DNA from: Porticoccaceae bacterium UBA4026
GTDB lineage: Bacteria > Pseudomonadota > Gammaproteobacteria > Pseudomonadales > Porticoccaceae
NCBI GenBank assembly: GCA_002382445.1
Contig: DGAQ01000073.1
Coordinates: forward strand, 277,458 to 293,510
Direction: 5' to 3'
Length of the DNA stretch: 16,053 nt
Shown here piece by piece: positions 1 through 6,790 of the stretch. Within the stretch, counting starts at the first letter, position 1, and each line of letters opens with the position of its first letter. A program made the position numbers and the translations under genes. The notes below the pieces were generated by a model. It searched no databases. It worked only from the letters and a program-made list of their open reading frames with translations, and was not told the origin of the DNA.

Positions 1-415
1 ACCAGTCGATCATTCGGTTATATCTATGGTGATCCCGCAGTTGGATGGCTTCCTCTTGACTGTGTGCGATAACGGTTATGGCAAGCGGACTAAGGTTGAT
101 GAATTCCCTACCAAAGGGCGTGGTGGTAAAGGCATGATTGCCATCCAGGCAAGTGAGCGAAATGGACCCCTAGTGGGCGCTACTCAACTGTTTGCGGGAG
201 ACGAAATTATGCTCATTTCAGATCAGGGCACTATGGTTAGAACTCGTGGCGATGAGATTTCTGTGGTTGGGCGTAACACTCAGGGTGTTCGTATAATCAG
301 GCTCAAAGAAAATGAGAATTTAGTTAGTTTGGCCCGAATCGCGGAACCTCAAGAAGATGACTTTATTAAATCAGAGGTTGATAGCGCCGACGTTGAAGGT
401 TCGACTGCTGACTAG
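1..415 (+). CDS. gyrA: DNA gyrase subunit A, C-terminal end (5' truncated by window)
   Basis: This is the last 137 codons of the gyrase A subunit, read from base 2; the rest lies left of the window. GyrA forms the A2B2 topoisomerase that introduces negative supercoils, and its C-terminal beta-pinwheel wraps DNA. Visible family features are blade repeats with the GYGKRT, GRGGKG and NGPLVGA motifs, then DEIMLISDQGTMVRTR and the DEISVVGRNTQGVRIIRL segment typical of the last blades. The protein ends in an acidic tail rich in Asp and Glu, as is usual for GyrA. The catalytic tyrosine domain is outside the window. pheA follows after only 25 bases with no terminator, so read-through is likely. Identity is confident from the characteristic repeats; I cannot judge the integrity of the missing N-terminal part. 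Confidence 0.95.
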   Translation, partial: PVDHSVISMVIPQLDGFLLTVCDNGYGKRTKVDEFPTKGRGGKGMIAIQASERNGPLVGATQLFAGDEIMLISDQGTMVRTRGDEISVVGRNTQGVRIIRLKENENLVSLARIAEPQEDDFIKSEVDSADVEGSTAD

Positions 416-440
416 AGTGAAAAGGTTTAAAAGGTGACAT

Positions 441-1526
441 ATGTCTGAAGAAAATGAATTGCTGTCGCTTAGGGATAAAATTGACGCCTTAGACCTCCAG
501 ATTATGGAGAAAATAAGTCAGCGTGCGAATTGTGCGAAACAAGTTGCTCAGGTTAAGAAACGTCAGGGTGACACCACCTATTATAAGCCTGAGCGCGAAG
601 CTCAGGTTCTTCGGCATATTATGGAGGCCAATATTGGGCCTCTTAATAACGAAGATATGGCAAGGTTATTTCGTCAGATCATGTCTGCCTGCCTTGCCCT
701 TGAAAAACCCATTAGAGTGGCATTTTTGGGTCCTGAGGGGACATTTACACAAGAGGCGGCGCTTAAGCATTTTGGTGATGGGGCCATTTGCGTTCCTAAA
801 GCTGCGATCGATGAGGTGTTCAGAGAGGTTCTCTCTGGCGCCTGTAATTATGGTGTAGTACCCGTAGAAAACTCTACAGAAGGCGTTATCAGTCATACCC
901 TTGATAGTTTTATGGATTCCTCGATCAAAATATGTGGCGAAGTAGAGTTGCGCATTCATCAGCATTTCATGATTGGTGAAAATACCAAGCCAGAAAATAT
1001 AACGCGAGTCTACTCTCATGCTCAGTCATTAGCACAATGCCGGCAGTGGCTAAATTCTAACTACCCAAATATCGAGCGCATAGCGGTAAGCAGTAATGCT
1101 GAAGCCGCAAGGCGAGTGCAAGGTGAATGGAATTCGGCGGCTATTGCTGGTGAGATGTCCTGTGAGCTTTTTAAATTGGAAAAGATTTGGGAGAAAATTG
1201 AAGACCGGCCTGATAATTCAACTCGTTTCCTTATCATTGGCGGAGAGTCCGTACCTCCAAGTGGTGACGACAGAACCTCCATCGTTGTGTCGGTTAAGAA
1301 TAAGCCGGGTGCCCTGCACAATCTTATTGAGCCCTTCCGGCGGAATAATGTCGATATGACACGCCTTGAATCTCGGCCATCGCGCAGTAGCAAATGGTCC
1401 TATGTCTTCTTTATTGATTTTGTTGGCCACACTGAAGACGTTGCAGTCGCGCAAGTGCTCACTGATTTGGCTGCTGATGTCGTCGACCTCAGGGTGCTCG
1501 GATCCTATCCAAGAGCCGTTTTATAG
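441..1526 (+). CDS. pheA: Bifunctional chorismate mutase/prephenate dehydratase (P-protein)
   Basis: The enzyme converts chorismate to prephenate and then to phenylpyruvate, the committed branch to phenylalanine, in the cytosol. Three domains are visible in 361 residues. An AroQ-type chorismate mutase spans about residues 1-90, with R11, R28 and K39 where the E. coli enzyme has active-site residues. A prephenate dehydratase spans about 92-270, with the FLGPEGTF opening, the ENSTEG motif at 143-148 and the catalytic TRF motif at 261-263. A C-terminal ACT domain spans about 280-355, with GAL at 290-292 and ESRP at 310-313, the phenylalanine-binding motifs, so feedback inhibition by phenylalanine is expected. 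The ATG at 441 has an AAGGTG Shine-Dalgarno a few bases upstream. Length matches the family. In Pseudomonas serC lies between gyrA and pheA; here it does not. Confidence 0.97.
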   Translation: MSEENELLSLRDKIDALDLQIMEKISQRANCAKQVAQVKKRQGDTTYYKPEREAQVLRHIMEANIGPLNNEDMARLFRQIMSACLALEKPIRVAFLGPEGTFTQEAALKHFGDGAICVPKAAIDEVFREVLSGACNYGVVPVENSTEGVISHTLDSFMDSSIKICGEVELRIHQHFMIGENTKPENITRVYSHAQSLAQCRQWLNSNYPNIERIAVSSNAEAARRVQGEWNSAAIAGEMSCELFKLEKIWEKIEDRPDNSTRFLIIGGESVPPSGDDRTSIVVSVKNKPGALHNLIEPFRRNNVDMTRLESRPSRSSKWSYVFFIDFVGHTEDVAVAQVLTDLAADVVDLRVLGSYPRAVL

Positions 1527-1579
1527 CTTAATTAGTCTATATTAAAGGTAGCGAAAATAACTCATAGTTGGTCACTTGC

Positions 1580-3826
1580 ATGTTAAATAAGGTGGTAAAT
1601 TCGAAGCCAGCTATCAATCGGTTGGTGATAATAGGTCTAGGCCTGATCGGTTCCAGCCTCGCTGCGGCAGCAAGAGAATTAGGTCTGGCAGAAACAGTCG
1701 TGGGGATTTCACGTCGAAGCTCTACTCTAGAGTTGGCATTAGAGCGGAAAATTATTGATCAAGCCTGTGAAAGCCTGAGCGCAATATCGAGTGATTTAGG
1801 TGCTGGAGATATAGTGGTTATCTGCGTCCCGACACTCACCGTGCCGGCTGTCCTGAAAGACTGCCATGAACTACTAAATAACCATGTGACAATTACGGAC
1901 GTGGCTAGCGTTAAAGGCAGTGTGGTCGCCGCGGCAACTAAAATTTATGAAAAAATGCCGGGTCAATTTGTGCCTGGCCATCCTATTGCGGGGTCAGAAA
2001 AAAGCGGAGTCACTGCGGCAGACAGTCGGCTTTTTCAAGGCCATAGGGTTATTTTAACGCCAACGGAGGCTACCGAATCTGTACATCTTGAGACCGTTTC
2101 GGGTCTGTGGGCGGACGTTGGCGCGATGGTGTCGTCTATGACTGTCGAGGAGCATGATGAAATTCTTGCAGCAACCAGTCATCTTCCGCACTTTTTAGCT
2201 TATTCGTTAGTCGACACCTTGGCTTCAATGGAGGATAAACGAGAAATTTTCCGTTATGCGGCAGGTGGTTTTCGTGACTTTACTCGTATAGCAGCAAGTG
2301 ATCCCGTGATGTGGCGAGATATTGCGTTGGCTAATCGAGCGTCTATACTCAGCACTCTTGACCATGTTCTGGAGAACTTCAAAGCATTACGGGGCGCCAT
2401 CGATAGTGGTGATGAGCAATATTTAATGGACGTGTTTACTCGCGCTCGCGATGCGCGAATTCATTTTGGGAAGTTACTTGAGACTAAATCATTGCAGGAA
2501 CCCATGACTGAAAAAAGTATCAATTACCGGATTTCACCGGGTGGCCATGCCAGAGGTGTTGTTAGAGTTCCGGGGGACAAATCAATGTCCCACCGTTCAA
2601 TTATGCTTGGGTCATTGGCCACTGGAATGACTGAGGTAACCGGTTTTCTGGAAGGGGAGGACAGTTTGGCGACGCTCCAGGCATTCAGAGATATGGGGGT
2701 GACCATTGAGGGCCCAGATGAGGGTCGAGTGGTGATTCATGGTGTGGGTCTGCATGGCCTTAAGGCACCGACGAAACCGCTGTATATGGGGAATTCTGGC
2801 ACCTCAATTAGATTGCTTAGTGGGTTACTGGCGGGGCAATCATTCGACTCTGAGTTGACTGGAGATATTTCGTTATCTGCGCGCCCTATGGGTCGTATTG
2901 CCAAGCCTCTTGGGTTGATGGGAGCCATAATTGAAACTGCCGAAGATGGCACTCCTCCTTTGAAGATTAAGGGCGGACAGACGTTGCTACCTATTCATTA
3001 TGATATGCCTATTGCAAGCGCTCAGGTAAAATCTTGTATTCTATTGGCGGGACTTTATGTTAATGGTGAAACCTCTGTAAGTGAGCCGGCGCCGACACGA
3101 GATCATACCGAGAGAATGCTTAATGGTTTTGGCTATAGGGTTGATGTTGCTAATAGTGTGGCTAAATTAACAGGTGGCGGGAAGTTGAGCGCTACACGCA
3201 TTGATGTACCTGCTGATATATCGTCTGCTGCCTTCTTTATGGTTGCCGCAGCCATTACACCAAATTCGGATATTACTCTACTACATGTTGGCATCAACCC
3301 AACTCGCATAGGGGTTATTAATATATTGCGGCAAATGGGCGCCAAGATCACCTTATCCCATGAAAGGGATATAGGTGGTGAGCCGGTTGCTGATATTCGT
3401 GTTGAATATGCTGAATTAAAGGGCATCACCATTCCGGAAGATCAGGTTCCACTGGCAATCGATGAGTTCCCAGTGTTGTTCATTGCAGCCGCCTGTGCTG
3501 TGGGTATTACCACCCTAACCGGCGCAGAAGAGTTGAGGGTAAAAGAAAGTGATCGAATTCAAAGTATGGCCGACGGCTTAAATACTCTTGGTATTGACGC
3601 GCAACCGACTGCAGATGGCATTAGAATTGTCGGTGGAGAATTGGGTTCTGGTCGTATTGTTAGTCATCACGACCACAGGATTGCAATGGCATTCTCTGTG
3701 GCCGGGTTAAGAGCTGCTGGGAATATTGTTATTGAGGGCTGCAACAATGTAGCAACTTCCTTTCCGAACTTTATAGCCGCCGCCGAAAGCGTGGGGCTAA
3801 GTATCAGTGTTGAGATTATGGAATGA
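1580..3826 (+). CDS. tyrA-aroA: Fused prephenate dehydrogenase / EPSP synthase (TyrA-AroA)
   Basis: This is one 748-residue chain with two enzymes. Residues 1 to about 305 are prephenate dehydrogenase (tyrosine branch): NAD-binding GLGLIG at 19-24, GHPIAGSEKSG at 133-143 and the catalytic-region HLPH at 201-204. Residues about 309-748 are 3-phosphoshikimate 1-carboxyvinyltransferase (EPSP synthase): GDKS at 332-335, GNSGTS at 404-409, SAQVK at 480-484, RDHTE at 507-511, NPTR at 573-576, and a DEFPVLF segment with the catalytic aspartate. These four short motifs mark class II EPSP synthases. The same fusion is known in Pseudomonas. The start is uncertain: ATG 1580 is preferred, but an in-frame TTG at 1568 would add four residues, and neither has a well-placed Shine-Dalgarno. 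The gene overlaps cmk by four bases (ATGA), implying translational coupling. Confidence 0.95.
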   Translation: MLNKVVNSKPAINRLVIIGLGLIGSSLAAAARELGLAETVVGISRRSSTLELALERKIIDQACESLSAISSDLGAGDIVVICVPTLTVPAVLKDCHELLNNHVTITDVASVKGSVVAAATKIYEKMPGQFVPGHPIAGSEKSGVTAADSRLFQGHRVILTPTEATESVHLETVSGLWADVGAMVSSMTVEEHDEILAATSHLPHFLAYSLVDTLASMEDKREIFRYAAGGFRDFTRIAASDPVMWRDIALANRASILSTLDHVLENFKALRGAIDSGDEQYLMDVFTRARDARIHFGKLLETKSLQEPMTEKSINYRISPGGHARGVVRVPGDKSMSHRSIMLGSLATGMTEVTGFLEGEDSLATLQAFRDMGVTIEGPDEGRVVIHGVGLHGLKAPTKPLYMGNSGTSIRLLSGLLAGQSFDSELTGDISLSARPMGRIAKPLGLMGAIIETAEDGTPPLKIKGGQTLLPIHYDMPIASAQVKSCILLAGLYVNGETSVSEPAPTRDHTERMLNGFGYRVDVANSVAKLTGGGKLSATRIDVPADISSAAFFMVAAAITPNSDITLLHVGINPTRIGVINILRQMGAKITLSHERDIGGEPVADIRVEYAELKGITIPEDQVPLAIDEFPVLFIAAACAVGITTLTGAEELRVKESDRIQSMADGLNTLGIDAQPTADGIRIVGGELGSGRIVSHHDHRIAMAFSVAGLRAAGNIVIEGCNNVATSFPNFIAAAESVGLSISVEIME
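2496..2506 (+). promoter_or_regulatory. Internal Shine-Dalgarno and ATG at the TyrA/AroA junction
   Basis: An AGGA core at 2496-2499 sits four bases before an in-frame ATG at 2504, exactly where the TyrA domain ends and the EPSP synthase begins (codon 309 of the fusion). Initiation here would give a free AroA of 440 residues, a normal length for this class. The sequence is seen directly; its use is inference, since AGGA followed by ATG can occur by chance. Confidence 0.4.
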
Positions 3827-4494
3827 CTAAGATTATTACGATTGATGGACCGAGCGGATCGGGGAAGGGATCCGTCAGTAGACTGTTAGCTAAAAAATTA
3901 GGTTTTAGTTATCTTGATAGTGGTGCGTTGTATCGTCTCTTGAGCATCGCAGCCTCTAGACATAAGGTTGCTAGTGAAAACAAGAAAGGCCTGCAGAGTT
4001 TGGCTGAGCATATGGATATTCGCTTTGATACGGACCCTGAGGGACTGCTAAGAGCCTTTCTTGAAGGAGAGGACGTTACCTTAGAAATGCGTACCGAAAA
4101 CACCGGCGAACTGGCATCCAAAATAGCAGGCCATAGCGACGTTCGAGGGGCCTTACTCAAGCGACAAAGGTCGTTTGCTAAAGGCGAGGGCTTGGTCGCT
4201 GATGGTCGCGATATGGGGACAGTGATATTTCCAGCTGCACATCTAAAAATTTATTTAACGGCGAGCATTGAAGAGCGCGCCAGAAGACGCTACAAAGAGT
4301 TGCTAGAGAAGGGCGAAGATGTTAGTCTGCGCGCCCTTGCAGAACAGGTTCGAGCAAGGGATGAGAGAGACATGAGTAGGGATGTATCGCCATTGGTTCC
4401 CGCAGAGGACGCCATTGAACTAGATACTTCCAATTTGTCTATTAAAGAAGTATTGGAAACTGTCTTACATATTTTAGATTTTAAGCGTTTCTGA
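3823..4494 (+). CDS. cmk: Cytidylate kinase (CMP/dCMP kinase)
   Basis: The enzyme phosphorylates CMP and dCMP using ATP, recycling nucleotides from RNA turnover and feeding dCTP synthesis. The 223-residue protein has the family length. The P-loop GPSGSGKG is at residues 9-16, followed by the YLDSGALYR segment that contacts the CMP moiety. The central GRDMGTVIFP motif and the lid region EERARRRYKELLEKGE with R-rich QVRARDERDMSRD are also typical. Its ATG overlaps the stop of the tyrA-aroA fusion (ATGA), so translation is probably coupled. The order aroA-cmk-rpsA is conserved across gammaproteobacteria, which supports the call. Nothing appears truncated or unusual. Confidence 0.97.
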   Translation: MTKIITIDGPSGSGKGSVSRLLAKKLGFSYLDSGALYRLLSIAASRHKVASENKKGLQSLAEHMDIRFDTDPEGLLRAFLEGEDVTLEMRTENTGELASKIAGHSDVRGALLKRQRSFAKGEGLVADGRDMGTVIFPAAHLKIYLTASIEERARRRYKELLEKGEDVSLRALAEQVRARDERDMSRDVSPLVPAEDAIELDTSNLSIKEVLETVLHILDFKRF

Positions 4495-4635
4495 TAAAAA
4501 CGGGCAATTTAGCAGTCGCCAGCGTTTACTGCCGAAAGCCTTAATTTTAATTGACCCGCAGTTCTGGCATTGCGGAAAAAAGAGTACAGCGCCGCTTTAA
4601 GCAGCTGTCACTCTGTCATTATTTGGGTATATCCA
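4495..4635 (+). promoter_or_regulatory. Structured rpsA leader, candidate S1 autoregulatory region
   Basis: The 141 bases between cmk and rpsA fold, by eye, into successive hairpins. The outer stem CGGGCAATT (4501-4509) pairs with AATTGACCCG (4549-4558, one bulged A) and encloses an inner stem GCAGT/ACTGC (4512-4516 with 4528-4532). CCGCA/TGCGG (4556-4560 with 4571-4575) competes with the base of the first. AGAGTACAGC (4581-4590) pairs with GCTGTCACTCT (4604-4614, one bulged C). The last 20 bases before the start are AT-rich and contain no clear Shine-Dalgarno. In E. coli the rpsA initiation region also consists of hairpins, lacks a strong Shine-Dalgarno and is repressed by S1 protein. Equivalent control here is inference. 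Confidence 0.55.
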
Positions 4636-6315
4636 ATGACCGAAAGTTTCCAAGACCTATTTGAAGAAAGCCTTAAAACCGTTGAAATGAATCCCGGTGC
4701 CATTATTACTGGTGTTGTTATCGATATCGATAAAGACTGGGTAACCGTTCACGCTGGATTGAAGTCCGAGGGCGTGATTCCGCTAGACCAATTTTATGAT
4801 GAGCAAGGTAAACTTGAAGTCGCTATTGGCGATGAAGTACAGGTTGCTCTGGAAGCTGTTGAAGATGGTTTCGGCGCGACTAAACTTTCTCGCGAAAAAG
4901 CACGTAGAGCTGAATCCTGGATCGATCTTGAAGCGGCACATAAAGCCGATGAAGTTGTGATCGGTGTTATCAGTGGCAAAGTTAAAGGTGGTTTCACTGT
5001 TGATGTTCATGGCTTAAGAGCCTTCCTGCCGGGTTCATTGGTAGATGTACGTCCATTGCGTGAAATTACACATCTTGAAAACATTGATTTAGAATTCAAG
5101 GTTATTAAGTTGGACGCTAAGCGTAACAACGTTGTTGTAAGCCGACGTGCTGTTATGGAAAGCGCTAACTCAGCAGAACGTGATGAGCTGTTGGCCAATC
5201 TAGAGGAAGGCTCTTCATTGAAGGGTGTGATTAAAAACCTTACCGATTATGGTGCCTTTGTCGATTTAGGAGGCATTGATGGCCTACTCCACATTACTGA
5301 TATGTCATGGAAGCGTATTAAGCATCCGTCTGAGATGATTAATGTTGGCGATGAGATTGACGTTAAAGTACTCAAGTTCGATCGTGAGCGTAATCGCGTA
5401 TCTCTTGGTATGAAGCAGATGGGCGAAGATCCTTGGGGAGACATTAAAGGTCGCTATCCTGAAGGCGCTCGCGTCAAGGCGAAGATTACCAATCTTACTG
5501 ATTATGGTTGTTTCGCTGAACTTGAGGATGGTGTTGAAGGATTGGTTCACGTCTCTGAAATGGATTGGACTAACAAAAATGTTCACCCATCTAAGATTGT
5601 CGATCTTGGACAAGAAGTTGAAGTTATGGTTCTCGACATTGATGAAGAACGCAGACGTATATCACTGGGCATTAAGCAATGCTTTACCAATCCTTGGGAT
5701 GACTTCGCTACAACAATGACCAAAGGTGACAAGATCTCAGGTAGTATCAAGTCAATTACAGACTTTGGTATCTTTATTGGCTTAGATGGAGGCATTGACG
5801 GTTTGGTGCACCTTTCTGATATTTCTTGGAACGAAACTGGCGAAGAAGCCGTTCGTAACTATAAGAAGGGCGATGAAGTTGAAACTGTTGTGCTGAGTAT
5901 CGATGCAGAGCGTGAGCGCATTTCTCTTGGTATCAAACAAATGTCAGATGATCCATTCAATAATTATGTAGACCAAAATGACAAGGGTGCGATTGTTACT
6001 GGTACAGTAAAAGAAGTCGATGCTAAAGGCGCTGTGATCATTCTAGCTGAGAATATTGAAGCGATTCTGAAGAGTTCTGAATTGTCTCGCGAAAAAATAG
6101 ATGATGCTCGACATGAACTCACAGTCGGAGCAGAAGTCGAGGCTAAGATTATCAATGTTGACCGCAAGAACAGGGTCATCAATCTGTCGATTAAGGCAAA
6201 AGACGTATCTGAAGAGAAGGCTGCAGTTAAAGCACACCGTAATACTACAGTAGAAAAAGTAGCGGCTTCGCCGGCTACTATTGGCGACCTTATTAAGGCG
6301 CAAATGGATAAGTAA
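4636..6315 (+). CDS. rpsA: 30S ribosomal protein S1
   Basis: S1 binds mRNA upstream of the start codon and helps the 30S subunit initiate on structured messages. The ATG at 4636 is chosen because the product then begins MTESFQDLFEESL, matching the E. coli N terminus, and has 559 residues, close to the E. coli 557. The open frame extends upstream to a TTG at 4570, but that adds 22 residues unlike S1. Six S1/OB repeats are present, roughly at residues 21-87, 105-171, 192-260, 277-347, 364-434 and 451-520. Repeats 3-6 show the NLTDYGAFVDLG, GLLH and RISLGIKQ-like signatures. Codon use (GGT, CGT, GAA, AAA) looks biased as expected for a highly expressed gene. A strong terminator follows the stop. 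The upstream leader is probably autoregulatory. Confidence 0.98.
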   Translation: MTESFQDLFEESLKTVEMNPGAIITGVVIDIDKDWVTVHAGLKSEGVIPLDQFYDEQGKLEVAIGDEVQVALEAVEDGFGATKLSREKARRAESWIDLEAAHKADEVVIGVISGKVKGGFTVDVHGLRAFLPGSLVDVRPLREITHLENIDLEFKVIKLDAKRNNVVVSRRAVMESANSAERDELLANLEEGSSLKGVIKNLTDYGAFVDLGGIDGLLHITDMSWKRIKHPSEMINVGDEIDVKVLKFDRERNRVSLGMKQMGEDPWGDIKGRYPEGARVKAKITNLTDYGCFAELEDGVEGLVHVSEMDWTNKNVHPSKIVDLGQEVEVMVLDIDEERRRISLGIKQCFTNPWDDFATTMTKGDKISGSIKSITDFGIFIGLDGGIDGLVHLSDISWNETGEEAVRNYKKGDEVETVVLSIDAERERISLGIKQMSDDPFNNYVDQNDKGAIVTGTVKEVDAKGAVIILAENIEAILKSSELSREKIDDARHELTVGAEVEAKIINVDRKNRVINLSIKAKDVSEEKAAVKAHRNTTVEKVAASPATIGDLIKAQMDK

Positions 6316-6330
6316 TTAGCTGTTTTGATT

Positions 6331-6359
6331 AAAAGGGTGGCTCTGCCACCCTTTTTTTT
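6331..6359 (+). terminator. Rho-independent terminator after rpsA
   Basis: A perfect GC-rich stem GGGTGGC (6335-6341) / GCCACCC (6345-6351) has a three-base TCT loop, is preceded by AAAA and is followed by eight T residues. It lies 15 bases beyond the rpsA stop and should end the gyrA/pheA-to-rpsA transcript, separating it from ihfB. Confidence 0.93.
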
Positions 6360-6390
6360 AGCAAAAATTCCATTTTGTAGCATTTTTTAC

Positions 6391-6418
6391 TTGAATAATT
6401 CTAAAACTTCAATAAAAT
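6391..6418 (+). promoter_or_regulatory. Candidate sigma-70 promoter for ihfB
   Basis: A TTGAAT -35 element (6391-6396) and TAAAAT -10 element (6413-6418, five of six consensus bases) are separated by 16 bases. They lie between the rpsA terminator and ihfB, where a promoter is needed. The region is AT-rich, so chance matches are possible. Confidence 0.5.
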
Positions 6419-6428
6419 CAAGCACTAA
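6416..6428 (+). promoter_or_regulatory. Candidate IHF-binding site upstream of ihfB
   Basis: AATCAAGCACTAA matches the published IHF consensus WATCAANNNNTTR at all fixed positions except one (TAA for TTR). It overlaps the candidate -10 element and lies 33 bases before the ihfB start. Autoregulation by IHF is known for E. coli ihf genes; a site here would fit, but the motif is degenerate and the region AT-rich. Confidence 0.3.
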
Positions 6429-6461
6429 TAATTCAGCCATCAACATAGAATAGCCTTAAGA

Positions 6462-6746
6462 ATGACCAAATCCGAATTGATTGAAAAAATTTCGTCTAAC
6501 CAAGATCAACTTCCGCCAAAGGATGTTGAAGCCGCCGTGCGAATGATCCTTGAGCGTATGGCTGCAACATTGTCCAACAACCAGCGTGTTGAAATTCGAG
6601 GATTTGGTAGTTTTTCATTGCACTATCGCGCACCCAGGGTGGGCCGCAATCCAAAAACCGGTGATTCAGTTGATCTTCACGGAAAGTACGTGCCGTATTT
6701 TAAGCCGGGGAAAGAGTTGCGATCACGCGTTAATGCGGAATTTTAG
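6462..6746 (+). CDS. ihfB: Integration host factor subunit beta
   Basis: This 94-residue DNA-bending protein has exactly the length of E. coli IHF-beta. It pairs with IHF-alpha (not in the window) to bend DNA sharply at promoters, origins and recombination sites. The N terminus MTKSELIEKI and the segment RVEIRGFGSFSLHYRAPRVGRNPKTG are the HU/IHF family signature. The proline in the RNPKTG arm tip is the residue that intercalates between base pairs in IHF. The motif GKYVPYFKPGKELR near the end distinguishes IHF-beta from HU. It has no strong Shine-Dalgarno; TTAAGA lies directly before the ATG. It follows rpsA, as in most gammaproteobacteria, but the usual downstream lapA-type gene is replaced by a convergent helicase gene. 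Confidence 0.97.
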   Translation: MTKSELIEKISSNQDQLPPKDVEAAVRMILERMAATLSNNQRVEIRGFGSFSLHYRAPRVGRNPKTGDSVDLHGKYVPYFKPGKELRSRVNAEF

Positions 6747-6790
6747 GGTTCTATCACTGTCTCTAAAGGCATAATATTTTTACTAATACA

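Noticed and set aside
666..1019. Minus-strand open frame inside pheA
   Set aside because: Shadow of the prephenate dehydratase coding sequence; no family features.
4453..4480. Promoter-like TTGGAA / TAGATT pair with 16-base spacing in the 3' end of cmk, possibly for rpsA
   Set aside because: Only four of six matches in each element, in an AT-rich coding region; chance matches this good are expected. A promoter for rpsA may exist but I cannot place it.
4570..4635. Upstream extension of rpsA to a TTG at 4570
   Set aside because: The added 22 residues do not resemble S1, while ATG 4636 reproduces the conserved N terminus; the segment is part of the structured leader.
5964..6383. A 139-codon open frame antisense to the end of rpsA, covering its terminator
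   Set aside because: It lies opposite strongly conserved S1 repeats, has no Shine-Dalgarno or recognisable domain, and its low-complexity Ser/Thr/Arg-rich product is what antisense of a Lys/Asp/Glu-rich gene gives.
6742..6767. Hairpin TTTAGGG / CTCTAAA spanning the ihfB stop, as a possible ihfB terminator
   Set aside because: The stem is short, AU-rich with a G-T pair, and not followed directly by a T run.
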